From Elmis aenea (taxonomy: Eukaryota; Arthropoda; Insecta; Coleoptera; Elmidae), in assembly GCA_947652605.1 (NCBI GenBank), contig OX393580.1, forward strand, positions 16,822,159 through 16,886,158: a stretch of DNA of 64,000 bases, in the 5' to 3' direction. The position numbers and the translations under genes are program-made. Below, in pieces: positions 48,410 through 58,881 of the stretch; the first letter of the stretch is position 1; each line of letters begins with the position of its first letter. The notes under the pieces were generated by a model. The model ran no database searches and was not told where the DNA came from. It saw only the letters and a program-made list of their open reading frames with translations.

Positions 48410-49410
48410 TACTGGTCCAGCCAGACCAGTGGAGCACAGCTTAGGACTACCAACCTTGCATGTCTAACCTGTCACGCCGTTATTTTTTTAATTACCTTTT
48501 TTGTTTCGAAATACATTAAAACATGTTTGTGGAGGATATTATGAAATATATATTCTATAAGAAAAATACATTCAAACTTGAAATTGGTCCAGGCAGACCA
48601 AGCAATTATTGATGTTTGTAGAAGGCGAGAATGCAAAACGTCGCTATCAGAGCTTGGGAGAACAGTAAAATCGAAATAACGCACCGATAAATACCTTCCA
48701 TCCTATAATTTCGAGTTTGATTTATAGTACACCCGTTTAGCACAGCTTAATACCGACAAAGACAATTTAACTATCTTCCTGCCAATGAAAAATAATGTTC
48801 GAAAACATTATTTATCGCACAGCACTCATTACATTCGCTAGCGTTAATTTCTAAGCCCGATTTTGCCCAAGGCCGCGTCGTTATTCCAAAGATCTACTTC
48901 CAATTTCCAATATTTTTTTGGGGACGCTTTAATTACGATCTCCGCTCGCTAGATTAATTCTTCGTTTGTTCGATTACTGTTCTTGTACAGGCGTGCGGTA
49001 GTTATGCGAAAAAGTCAATATCCTCATCTTACCTAAAGTACGTATTAGGTAATACTGGGTTTCCAGTTTTTTCTTAACGTGTGTTGTAGCAGTAGCAATG
49101 CCAAGCAGTCTGCCTCGCCCTGCGGAAGGTCGCTGCAACTGTTTTCTTCTGGATAATACTTCACGGTAGCATTCCCCGTACACACGGCCATTTATTTATC
49201 CTCAAAAGGATGCGATCACGTTCTTTCGAGGAAAACGCGTCTGTGGTTGAAAATTAAAAAGAACTGCTCGATCGACAATGGTTACTAGAAGATGTTTTCC
49301 TATCATCTAGCGAGAGAATTAAGAAAACACTTCCGTATTTTGTTTAACCGAAACAACTGCAGAACATATTTGAAAACAAACGAATTTTTGAAATTGTTTC
49401 GGGGACCGTA
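48410..49410. other. no gene called; possible minus-strand exon around 49030-49190
   Basis: The minus strand has a frame starting AATAAATGGCC (ATG at about 49192) that reads MAVCTGNATVKYYPEENSCS and ends after 48 codons. A good donor (TTTAG|GTAAGATG, about 49033) follows the stop. A GC-balanced segment with a start codon and donor could be a 5' exon of a minus-strand gene. There is no protein match I recognise and no continuous frame into the donor. Confidence 0.2.
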
Positions 49411-50039
49411 CAGGGTGGTCCAAATTCGATGGGATTACATGAAAATCTCGCTTAATTTTCAAGATAGCGAAACGGTAAAATTACCAAAAATGTGCAGTTT
49501 CTTGAGGCAAACTCAGAACAATTCTCAAATATATTCTATCATTTACGGTTTTTCTTGTTTTTGTTTTGTTTTCACAGCCCATTTTTTGTTTTTCATCTTT
49601 AAAAAAATTAAAAAACCCTTTGTAGTTTGTACCTTGCGTATTATTGAAAATAAATACATATATTACTTATATATTTAAAAAAAAAAGGAATGTAAATGGG
49701 ACATAGCCAACTATAGTTTCTATTAAAAAAAGGTACGTTTGTATAATAATTTTTTTTTGGTAGATACTATCAAACTCTACATAAAAATATCTAAACATAA
49801 TCTTTATAGTTATACACTTTTTCGATATTTAAAACAATAAGGGTGATATGACACATTATTAATATAACAAAAAAAAAGTTTTTCTTTAATAGCTCAAAAA
49901 CCGGAAATGATAGAATATTTTTAAAAACGGTTCTGAGTTTGTCTAAAAAAAAATGCACATTTATGGTAGTTTAACCGTTTCTCTATCTTGAATATTAAGC
50001 GAGATTTCCATGTAATCCCATCGAATTTGGACCACCCTG
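49411..50039. mobile_element. TA-flanked fold-back element N (CAGGGTGGTCC ends)
   Basis: The left end CAGGGTGGTCCAAATTCGAT and its exact inverse at the right are flanked by TA (49409-49410, 50040-50041). Arms are about 155 bp (49411-49565 and 49888-50039), with a loop of about 320 bp. The ATCTCGCTTAAT box lies about 36 nt inside each end. Terminal 30 bp are close to those of element G. Open frames here are not genes. Confidence 0.87.
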
Positions 50040-50041
50040 TA

Positions 50042-51067
50042 CATGAAATTTCTGGTGTTTTTTGGTTCAAAAATGTATTATTTAATTTCATTAAAAAGCA
50101 AATTATTTCAAATAAAATAGACATGGCAATTTTGATTATTATAACCATCACGGAGTTGCTTTTCAAAAACATTCACAAACGCTGCCAAAAAATTACAGAT
50201 CGAAACAATATCCTACGTCAACATGTTTAGTAATTCGTAAGTTCCTAAAAATTTTAGTGTCACTATGCATAACATTTGTCTTAGCTGTAAAACGGGTTGC
50301 TTAAAACCTTTGATGTTCTCACACGGACGATCTCTGGGCTCTAGCGGCAAAAATCATAAACTACACTATCGGAATTTATTACTGATGGTGTGGAACTGAA
50401 CTACGATTGTGGAAGGCCTTGAATTTGAACTTGACCGCGATTTTAAAACCGGATCAAACGTAATAGATGGGAAGCGACTTTTTTCACTCGTGGAAGTTGC
50501 ACAACAGCGGAAACACATTGATTGACGTGTCGTCATATGAACTGTCTATATCGACCGCAAATTTGATGCGTACGATCGGTTTTTATCGGTGATGGAGCTT
50601 TCCCGCTGAGCTTTTTTTATTCCGTCGCTTGTTATCGTACTCTAGGGGGTGATTTTGGGCGCAATTTATTGATTCTGATTTCGCGTTCATTGTAACGTTA
50701 CTTTCGGAAACGAAATTATTGGAATTGGGAAAAGTATTTGTGTTATTTTCTATAACTCGACAGGTGGAAATTTTTAAGGAAAATGATAAAAAGACGTTTC
50801 TTTGCATTTAAAAATAAAATAATCGAAAAATACTTAAAGTAAAGCAAATGGCTTAAAACTTTTAATACACGATACTTGTGGTCCAAATTATGATTATTAT
50901 TTAGCCCTTAATCATGTAAATTAAGATTTTAACTTTCATGAAAAAAAAGGAAAAGTTCAAAAACTGAAGTCTGCACTTTTCTTTGAAAAAAGTTCAAAAC
51001 TTTTTAAACTTGAGCAATTGGCTTACTAAATTTCATACATAGGTAATTTACACATCAAATAACAATT
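50042..51067. other. no gene seen
   Basis: Positions 50280-50640 are more GC-balanced. A 74-codon minus-strand open frame (50583-50807) encodes a hydrophilic peptide without a motif or splice context. Confidence 0.4.
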
Positions 51068-52344
51068 AAACAACCCAGTAGCGTAGTAGGGGGGAACGGG
51101 GCGACATTTTTTTTTGGGGCGGCAGTTTTAGTCTATCCAAATGGGGTAAAAATTAAAATCTTGGGGTAATGAAGGATCAGTAGATATAACAATCAGTACC
51201 GGCACCAGCGCTTTCAAATTAAAAAAAAGGAATTGTTATCGAAGTTAGAGGATAAAACAGGCTAGTCGACCTGGCTACACTGAAAACCCGCCCCCTTGTA
51301 ACCACAGAAATTCCAAGTAATAAAATTTATGATAGGGTACCAACCATTCAAAAAAATTATAAAATATTTCATTAATTTTAGGCAATAAATTCCATGCAGT
51401 TTTAAATTCTATTGTAACAGGGATATTTCACTTCCGTTTTATTTCAAACATTTGAGCTATAAATCCATTTTTATATTAACCAATCGTCGAATAGCAATAA
51501 CATTCGTCCAATTATTTGTATTTGTATATGGGGAAAAGTTTCGAACACAGGGTAAGTCAACTTTCAAATCATAAGCCACCAGAAAAAGACTTACGATTTT
51601 TTATTATCTACTTGTAGGTGAATACAATAATTATTGTTGGGAGGTTTTTAAGTACGTGATAAAAATATAGGTCGTACTGACCTATGTGTGTCATAATTAG
51701 TGCAATTTGACAGGTATATAAAATCCTTCATCATTTATATTATATTTGGGGTCGTGTCTAGGAAAGGCGAGATGCCTTTGAAGAAATTCATAGTAATGTA
51801 CGCTTTTTGTATATGAGCACTTTTGATTTATTCGAATAAGCAACAAAAATATAAATTTATAATAGCATAAACTGACGTTTTTTCGTTTTGTTAAATTAAA
51901 TTTTAGGCTAAAATATGGTGTTACTTTTTAAGAATTTATGTGAGTATTATGTTTACATTATTATATTATTAGGTACTTTTTTGTAATTTTGGTAAATATA
52001 TTATGTATGTGTTCCTTTACCTTAATGGAAATTATCATTGAAAGTTGAACTCTTATTAAAAATAATTTCGTGGGAGTAGGGGGTGATCTGATTTAAAAAA
52101 TAATCATTAGTAAAGGTTTTGCCGAAAAACTGTAATTTTGGATGATGGTAGAGTACTCTAAATTATCTAACTTTTCATTAGAACACGTTTGAACATCTAA
52201 AATTTAAAAAATATCGCCTGCGGCGCATTTTATCCCCTTTAGCTTTTTTGAAAAAATTAAGAGTTGGCAACCCTTATTTATAGGGGCGGAAAATTCAGGG
52301 ACCGCCCCGGGCGGCACAAACTCTAGCTACACCACTGAAACAAC
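51068..52344. mobile_element. hAT-type element (51076-52336), CAGTGGCGTAG family, with perfect 8-bp TSD
   Basis: AAACAACC flanks the element at 51068-51075 and 52337-52344. Ends are CAGTAGCGTAGTAGGGGG and TCTAGCTACACCACTG. The right 90 bp matches the left end of 44060-45003, and the left end (GGGGCGGCAGTTTTAGTCTA) matches the right end of that copy. They are therefore two members of one family in opposite orientations, differing by internal insertions or deletions. No transposase remnant was seen. Confidence 0.92.
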
Positions 52345-52547
52345 CTTAGTAGAATTGGTAATTTTAACAAAAGTTTTAAAATCTTCAACCAGTAAAGGAA
52401 TTCGTCATATTTGTTAATAAATAACTATTTTTATTCGCAGTATTATCAGTAATTTATTATTGTTACACAAACACACATCAACAAATACCTGACGTTAACT
52501 AACAAAAGGCGACACTCCCTTTCAATTTATTCTATCGTGCAAATTGT
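52345..52547. other. short non-coding gap
   Basis: AT-rich gap between the hAT element and the next LINE; nothing recognised. Confidence 0.5.
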
Positions 52548-53609
52548 TTGAAGAAAGATCTTCTTCTTCTTCTTAATCGTTTCCTCTTGTACCTTTCGGT
52601 GTCGAGGTTGCTTTTCTGTTACTGTATTATCTTTCTCCACTCCTTCCTATCGTTGGCTAATTGTGGCACATCTTTCCAGCTGACTCCTTTTCCTTCTAGT
52701 CTCTTCCTCACTTCTTTTTCCCATTTTATTCTTGGCCTTCCTCTAGCTCTTTTGTCCTCTATCTGCATTTTCCATCCTATTTTCGCGTATCTACTTTCTG
52801 GCATGCGTAGTAAATGCCCCAGCCATCGTAATTGATTCGTCTCCATCTTTTTCTTAATATCTGTTACTCCAAGTTTATTTCGGATTTTTTCGTTACTGAT
52901 TTTATCGATCAGTCTACATCCCTCTATTCTTCTCAAAAATCTCATTTCCTGTACCTGTATTCTTTGTTTTTGTTTTTGAGTTAGTGTCCAAGTTTCTGAA
53001 CTGTACGTGAGTATGGGTACGTACACTGCATTAAAAACTCGCGTCTTCGTCTCTTTTGATATTTCCTTCTTACTTATCAGACATTTATTTGTGGCATAGT
53101 AAAATTTCGTCGCTGCCGCTATTCTGTTATTCAGATCTTCCTCCAATTTACCGTTTTCTGCAATTATTGTTCCTAAATATTTAAAACTTGCTACCTGTTC
53201 TATCTTTTTTTGGTCTAGCATTATTGTAGCTGGTTCATGATTTTTCGCTATAACCATAACCTTTGTCTTTGTTATATTAATATTCATATTATATCTGCTT
53301 AATGTATCTGCCCATACGCCTAGATTAAATTGCAAGTCCTTTTCGCTTTTAGCTAATAACACCACATCATCTGCAAAGGCTAATTCTGTTAAGGATATTG
53401 GTTTTAGTTTATTCCAACCCCAGTGGGCTTTCTTTGTGTTTTGCTTACATTCTTTAATAATTTTATCCATAAGAATTATAAAGAGCAGAGGACTTAATGT
53501 GCCTCCTTGTCTTACTCCCACTGTTGTTATAAATTCCTGGGAACTGCTGTTGTGGGTTCGCACATAATTTCTACTGCTCTTATATAAACTCTTGAACTTG
53601 AAGAAAGAT
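52548..53609 (-). mobile_element. 5'-truncated LINE (52560-53597) with 12-bp TSD
   Basis: A perfect direct repeat TTGAAGAAAGAT lies at 52548-52559 and 53598-53609. The element runs on the minus strand from inside the RT domain (53597) to a 59-bp 3' UTR that ends in an AAG repeat tail at 52560-52574. Severe 5' truncation and a simple-repeat tail are typical of RTE-type LINEs. It is a different subfamily from the copy at 6448. Confidence 0.9.
52619..53597 (-). pseudogene. LINE reverse transcriptase C-terminal part, frame intact to the stop
   Basis: From 53597 the frame reads through SSRNYVRTHNSSSQEFITTV, then VGVRQGGTLSPLLF (RT motif B) and the active-site box LAFADDVVLLA (motif C). It continues to a C-terminal tail with LRWLGHLLRMPESR and ARGRPRIKWEKEV, ending at TAA (52619-52621). 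No stop or frameshift interrupts the 314 residues downstream of 53563, so the insertion appears younger than the copy at 6504. The first catalytic aspartate (motif A), the RT N-terminus and the endonuclease are absent because of truncation, so it cannot be active. The plus-strand open frame here is its shadow. Confidence 0.92.
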
Positions 53610-53869
53610 TTATTACCTTAATTAGCATTGGAAACTAACTTTGAACAAACCAATCATTTGCGTAATTAAAATTCTGCAAAGGAAAACATTGGGTGACGAT
53701 TTTTGTGTGCAACAATATTTAAAAAACGAATTCTTCATTTTAAATTCCCTACAAATTTTTGAAATCGATTACCAAAACAACTGACATAGTTACAGATTTT
53801 ATTAACGATTTATTCATGTATGTATCATTGATATCTCAAAAGGACAAAAATTATTAAAACGTTGTACAA
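53610..53869. other. no gene seen
   Basis: AT-rich gap between the LINE and the next hAT-type element; nothing recognised. Confidence 0.45.
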
Positions 53870-54159
53870 GCTACAAACAGTGCCGTAGGCAGGGAGGATC
53901 AAGGGGCGAGCACCCCCTCCCCCATAAGTTCGAATTAAGTCGTTATAGAGCTGGAAAACTGTAAATTATGTGCTAAAAAAAGGTCTTCGGATATTTTTAC
54001 CGTTTATTAACTCCTCCGCCATGATGAAACCATCAAAAATTTTGCTGCAAAAAACTTGAAAAGAGAGTGGTGACCTCAAAAATTGATCATTAGCTCACTT
54101 TACGTTTATTACCCCCCTCCCCTCCATGGAAGCATCCTGCCTACGCCACTAGCTATAAA
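53870..54159. mobile_element. hAT-type miniature element (53878-54151)
   Basis: The ends CAGTGCCGTAGGCAGG and CCTGCCTACGCCACTA are flanked by GCTACAAA (53870-53877) and GCTATAAA (54152-54159), 7 of 8 identical. GC-rich subterminal stretches (GCACCCCCTCCCCC and CCCCCCTCCCCTCC) enclose an AT-rich core. The final CTG has mutated to CTA. No coding capacity. Confidence 0.8.
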
Positions 54160-55089
54160 TACCCCATTATGATTTTTTGAACTTCTTTTGACACCTGTAA
54201 AGTAACTAACACAGAAAGTTTCTTTGTAATCTGTACCAACTTCTACATGAATTTTTAATGCCTCTTGTTTGAACAAACCCGTTTACAAACCATTACATTG
54301 TCTTTATCTTAATTTGCAACTTACAAACGTGCTCCTAACCTTTAATGCGTAAGCGTGACTCTTTTCTTGCTAACCGTGACTTTAAGGAAGTTTAAAGTAC
54401 CGGCTCACGACACCCAATTACCTTAAACTTATTTCCGTTCTGCGCAGTTTATGCGTTGAACAATTCCACGGTATTATCTTTTGAATAGTAATAAGTAAAG
54501 CAAACGTATTAGCGTTACGGGACTAAATCTTGTAAATCATGGAGTAAATAGAAAATTACACACGAAAACGGATTGCGAAGTGAATAGGCAAATAGAGCTA
54601 GAAGTAGGTTTCGGTGGTTCACCGTTAAATTACAAATTGGGCGACAAAAACTTGTGAATTTTTAAGCTAAACACGTAAAAATATTCGTGCGTTAATGTTT
54701 TGTACAAACGATTTAAATTATTAACTTAGAAGCAATCTAAAAAGGTTACGCTACTAACGTACATCAACGTATGTTACAACTCCAAAAACACTTAAAAAAC
54801 ACTTTTTTAGGAAGTTCTCCTCAAGCAAAAATTAATACAAACAGCATTTTCACATTAAACGTTAAAAATAGATCAGCTAAGCACAATTAACTAAAACGTC
54901 TCAACTATTTTTTATGTAACGCAACTTTGATCTGGCATTGCTAACAGTAATTTTTCGAAAATATTGGTATAAATGGCACCTAATAGTTTGCTAGAATATT
55001 ACAAATCAATCATATAGAATAAAAGCTTGTTATTATTCATGATGCTTCGACTGCAGCTAAGCGTTTAAGCTTCCCTGCGATTTTCTAGT
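54160..55089. other. no gene seen; possible conserved island 54330-54480
   Basis: A GC-balanced, repeat-free segment near 54330-54480 stands out from AT-rich surroundings. No open frame. Confidence 0.35.
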
Positions 55090-55905
55090 GTAGCGAGCTT
55101 TTACTTCGTGTGAGCTTAATACTGAAAAAAGTTTGGACTATTTTACATATTCGGGTAGCCAAAAGTATGCAATAAACTACACTTTTAATAATTTTGGTGT
55201 GATTGAACGCTGTGCAAAAAGGCTCGAAATTTTGGAATGAAGGTATCTTAACAGAAAGTTCAATTTCTACGCGTATGGAGATTTTGCTGCATGTGAGCTT
55301 ACTACTCAAAAAAAGTTGAACTATCTTGCATATTCGGGTAGCCAAAAGTATGCAATTTTATAAAAATTTTATAATTTTGGTGTGAATGTACGGGTAAAAA
55401 AAATGGCTCGAAATTTTGGTATTATATTAACAAAAAGTTCAATTTTGAGGCGTATAGAGCTTTTGCTGCATGTGAGCTTAATACTAACAAAAAATTGAAC
55501 TATTTTGCATAATCGGGTAGCCAAAAGTAAGCAATTAAATAAAAGTTTAATAAATTTCGTGTGGTTGTACGGTGTTCAAAAAACAATTGGCTCGAAATGT
55601 TGGTATTATAGTAACAGAAAGTTCAATTTTACTGAGTATAGAGATTTTGATCCGCATGAGCTTAAAACTCAAAAAAACTTGAATTATTTTGCATATTTGC
55701 GTTGCCAAAGGTATGCAGTTAATAAATATTTCAATATTTGTACTGTTTTTGACAAAGTTTAAATGTATTCGACATCAAAATTTAGTTTTCTATTAAGAGA
55801 AAATGGGGGTGATGTACATTTCGTCATTTGCAGAATTTTTGCTCCGTACCCCATAAATATTCATAAAAAGCTGAACTATTTTACATATTCTGGTCAGGTA
55901 GAGTA
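55090..55905 (+). repeat. tandem repeat, about five units of 180-195 bp
   Basis: The landmarks GAG-TTTTGCTGCATGTGAGCTT, TGAACTATTTTGCATATTCGG, GTAGCCAAAAGTATGCAAT, GGCTCGAAATTTTGG and AACAGAAAGTTCAATTT recur. The GAGCTTA landmark falls near 55111, 55294, 55473, 55667 and (diverged) 55850. Units are clearly diverged at the right end. The open frames at 55085-55345 and 55505-55762 are products of the repeat. Confidence 0.85.
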
Positions 55906-57486
55906 TGCAAATAAACAATAATGTCATTATTGTAGTTACATTCAACCGTACTTCAAAAATTTTTGCTTGAAATATGACTTTTTAGCAATAAAAATTGCAG
56001 TAATAGCCACACAACTAAAATATATTTGTAACTAGTCTGGTTTTTTTTTTTTTTCTGGAACTGCCTTACATGTTTAATACGTAGAGGTTGTTTTACCTTT
56101 GTTAATAATTTTTTTTTACTTAGAAACTTTAGGCGTTTAAGTCGACCGATTGACAAAATACATACGTTATGTGCTAAGCAAGTCGTTTTCTCTAGGTTTA
56201 AACCCAAAACTGTTGAATTACTCCGTAGATGAAGCTATAAATAACACTTCAATGGTTGGTCACGTGGAAACAATTGCTTTACCTACACGTAATTGCTGTA
56301 TAATAATCATAACCGTTTCAATGAATTTATTTAATGTACACATGAGCAGCGTACGTCGTTCTTGTAACGGTATTACGCCCGTATTATATTGTGATAAGTT
56401 TAAATAGACCACAAAATGTCATGCAAGAATACTAATTCAATTTGTAACTATAATAGGTAGGTATAGGTTTACTTCCTTGTTCGTATTTACATAATTTTAT
56501 ACACGATTGGAATATGTAAATGATTTCGTTACGATAATTTGCATTATGAATGAGCTCTGTGTGCAATGGACACGTCTGGGGTTAGTATCAAACATCAAAT
56601 AGTGTATGAAAACAACAGGATAGACATGCGTGCTGATATGTGTAAATGCGTGTGTTCTAAAGCTTGAAAACCCTTTCATAGATTTCAATATGCTAATACT
56701 TTCAAATAGTTTCCTATAAATATACTTATAAAAAACAAAAAAAGTTAATTTTGCATGGTTTCGCTTTGCAGTCGGAGCTTGGACCGATCAAGGTCTAAAG
56801 CTCGACAGGACTTTGGGAAAAAACTTATTTATATTCATCCACTAATGGTATAGATTTTAATGGAACACAAAATTAATTGCCATTTATTTAGGTAGCAGAA
56901 AATAAGGTTAATAGCAAAACTCTCGTTATACTTAAGAAACACCCTGTATACTATTAATAACGCATAAAACTATCGCCTTCGTGTTCAGCTGTATATCATT
57001 TTATATAAATGCTTCAAACAAAAGTTTGTTTCCCAAGTTTATTCATAGCAAAATCCCTTTAACCGCATAAAAAAAACAGCAGACAACCATAATCCACAAA
57101 AACAACTGCGCTGGGTCGTAACCCTAACACGTCACGTGGCTCTGACTACGTGCCCGCATTCTTGATGAGCGCAATATTCCGTATTTACAGATATCCAAAA
57201 TGAAGAGCGTCCGAATTCGGGCGAAAATTTAATTTTGGTTCGAATCTATAGTTCTTTCATTGATTGTTCTCAAAAACTCATAAAGGACGTGTGCTTTTAC
57301 CGTTGATGTTGGAACTCTTACCTTGCTTTCGCAGACTTTGTGGCAGACGTATTTGCAAACTGAAACAAAAAGTAAGTTTAGTTAAGTTAATTAAAAGGAA
57401 GAACATTAAATTGGGTGAAAATCACATTTATGGAATATTAAACTTCATATGGAATAAATGCAAGGATTCTCTGAATGTTTTTTTTG
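55906..57486. other. no gene called; solo element end at 56945
   Basis: TTAAGAAACACCCTG-TA ending at 56945 is a lone terminus of the same kind as element J. The open frame at 56150-56407 follows a possible acceptor (TTTTCTCTAG) but has no motif. A possible micro-exon at 57335-57371 is listed separately. Confidence 0.4.
57335..57371 (+). CDS. possible 37-nt micro-exon of an unknown host gene
   Basis: A strong acceptor (CTTACCTTGCTTTCGCAG) and a consensus donor (AAAAA|GTAAGT) bracket 37 nt that are open in one frame (TLWQTYLQTETK). Nothing identifies the gene, and splice-like pairs this close do occur by chance in 64 kb. Confidence 0.18.
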
Positions 57487-57815
57487 GTGGAAATCAGTGG
57501 CGTACGCAAGGGGGGGAGATTGGGGGATTCCCCGAAAATTTGAAAAGGACTAAAATTATAATTATCGCATTTCCAAACATATAAAAATACATAAAAAATA
57601 TATTGTTTGTATATTTTACTTATAAATGCTATTTTGGGTACCTTTGACTCCTGGGCCCCCACACCTCTTCCTTACAACTCACTGTGTCTAGCCCCCTAGG
57701 TCATTTTCTAATTTTACCATTAATATCCCCGTTTGAAATTAGTCGGAATTTTTTTTGCAAATTAAAACAATATCCTCCCCTGAAATATTTTTCTGCGTAC
57801 GCCACTGGTGGAAGT
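57487..57815. mobile_element. hAT-type miniature element (57495-57807)
   Basis: The ends CAGTGGCGTACGCAAGG and TTCTGCGTACGCCACTG are flanked by GTGGAAAT (57487-57494) and GTGGAAGT (57808-57815), 7 of 8 identical. The 313-bp body is non-coding; open frames on both strands across it are spurious. Its ends are related to the CAGTGGCGTAG family at 44060, 51076 and 53878. Confidence 0.88.
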
Positions 57816-58866
57816 GCTTGACATCTTTTGTTAAAAGCAATGTTATTTATGATCAGTACGTAAAATAGAACCATTAACGATACAAGAGTTTTGCAATTGG
57901 AGTAGCATATCTGTTCGTAATTTAAGATAAATGATTTTTTATAAACTTCTTTACATTAGTTTAATATTGTTTTGAAAATATTATTAAGTCATTTGTTTAT
58001 TTAAAGCAATCAAGATGTCCTATTAAGAAATCGATTTAAATCGATGTATTATCAATTAAAACATAACAAACAGCAGTTCAGACAAAAAAATACAGTCCAA
58101 CTGACCCACATCTATCGCTGACATGGGTCAGAGGCCAATATAATCTTTTAAATTCGCCTAACTATTTAATAAATGTCAATTAAATGCATCATGTCAATAC
58201 AAAACAAATCGTCGGCAATGATTAATTATTGATTGATGGCCGTTCTGTTGCACAAACCAATAGCAACAATTCAAGAAGCGATTATGCTATTCTCACACGT
58301 CGTTTTTTTAGTTGATTACAAAAATTAACGAAGTATTTCACACATTAATCATGTCGTTTATTAACATTGCACTTTTCTTTGTTGAAAAACGTGTCGTAGT
58401 TATGTTCACGTCGATTTGTCGGTAAGGAGTTTTGTTTATCGGAATGTATTGAACAAATAATTCGATTAAAAACAGCAATAAATTAGAACCGGCATGTGTG
58501 GTCTGTTATCGAAGTTTTGCAACTTAAGCATCCGTCAGAATACCATTAACTTTGGAATGTGTACACAGGGTACAAAAATAAATATATACAGAAGGTGTGA
58601 TTGTAATATGATCAACACCGAATGAGGGTGGCACTGGCAACATCTATCTAGATCGATCTGCAGCCAATATGAAGATCGCACAGCAAATTTTAGGACGCAC
58701 TGTTACAATAGACCAAACTTGGACCCACCTTAATGGTTCAGAGACTAACGACATGTCCAAAGAGTAAAAATATGCTGGTTCTTCTTGGCTCAAAAATTTT
58801 TGCGGATGATTTCGCAGTCTATTCGTGAAACGACTGCGTTCCTCTTAAATAACGTAATAAATTTGA
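57816..58866. other. no gene seen; homeodomain-like site cluster
   Basis: Around 58200-58250 there is AATGATTAATTATTGATTGA, dense in ATTA and TGATTGAT cores. It is a possible regulatory segment, but such sites are frequent in AT-rich DNA. Confidence 0.3.
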
Positions 58867-58881
58867 TAGGTACATTGTATA

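Noticed and set aside
52548..52835. Plus-strand leucine-rich open frame resembling a membrane protein
   Set aside because: It is antisense to the LINE RT coding sequence; the hydrophobicity arises from the complement of Lys/Glu codons.
57235..57250. GGTTCGAATC resembling a tRNA B box
   Set aside because: No A box, acceptor stem or anticodon arm can be placed at the right distances on either strand.
57438..57662. Open frames on both strands with Pro/Gly-rich ends
   Set aside because: They lie across the hAT miniature element at 57495-57807 and its GC-rich ends.
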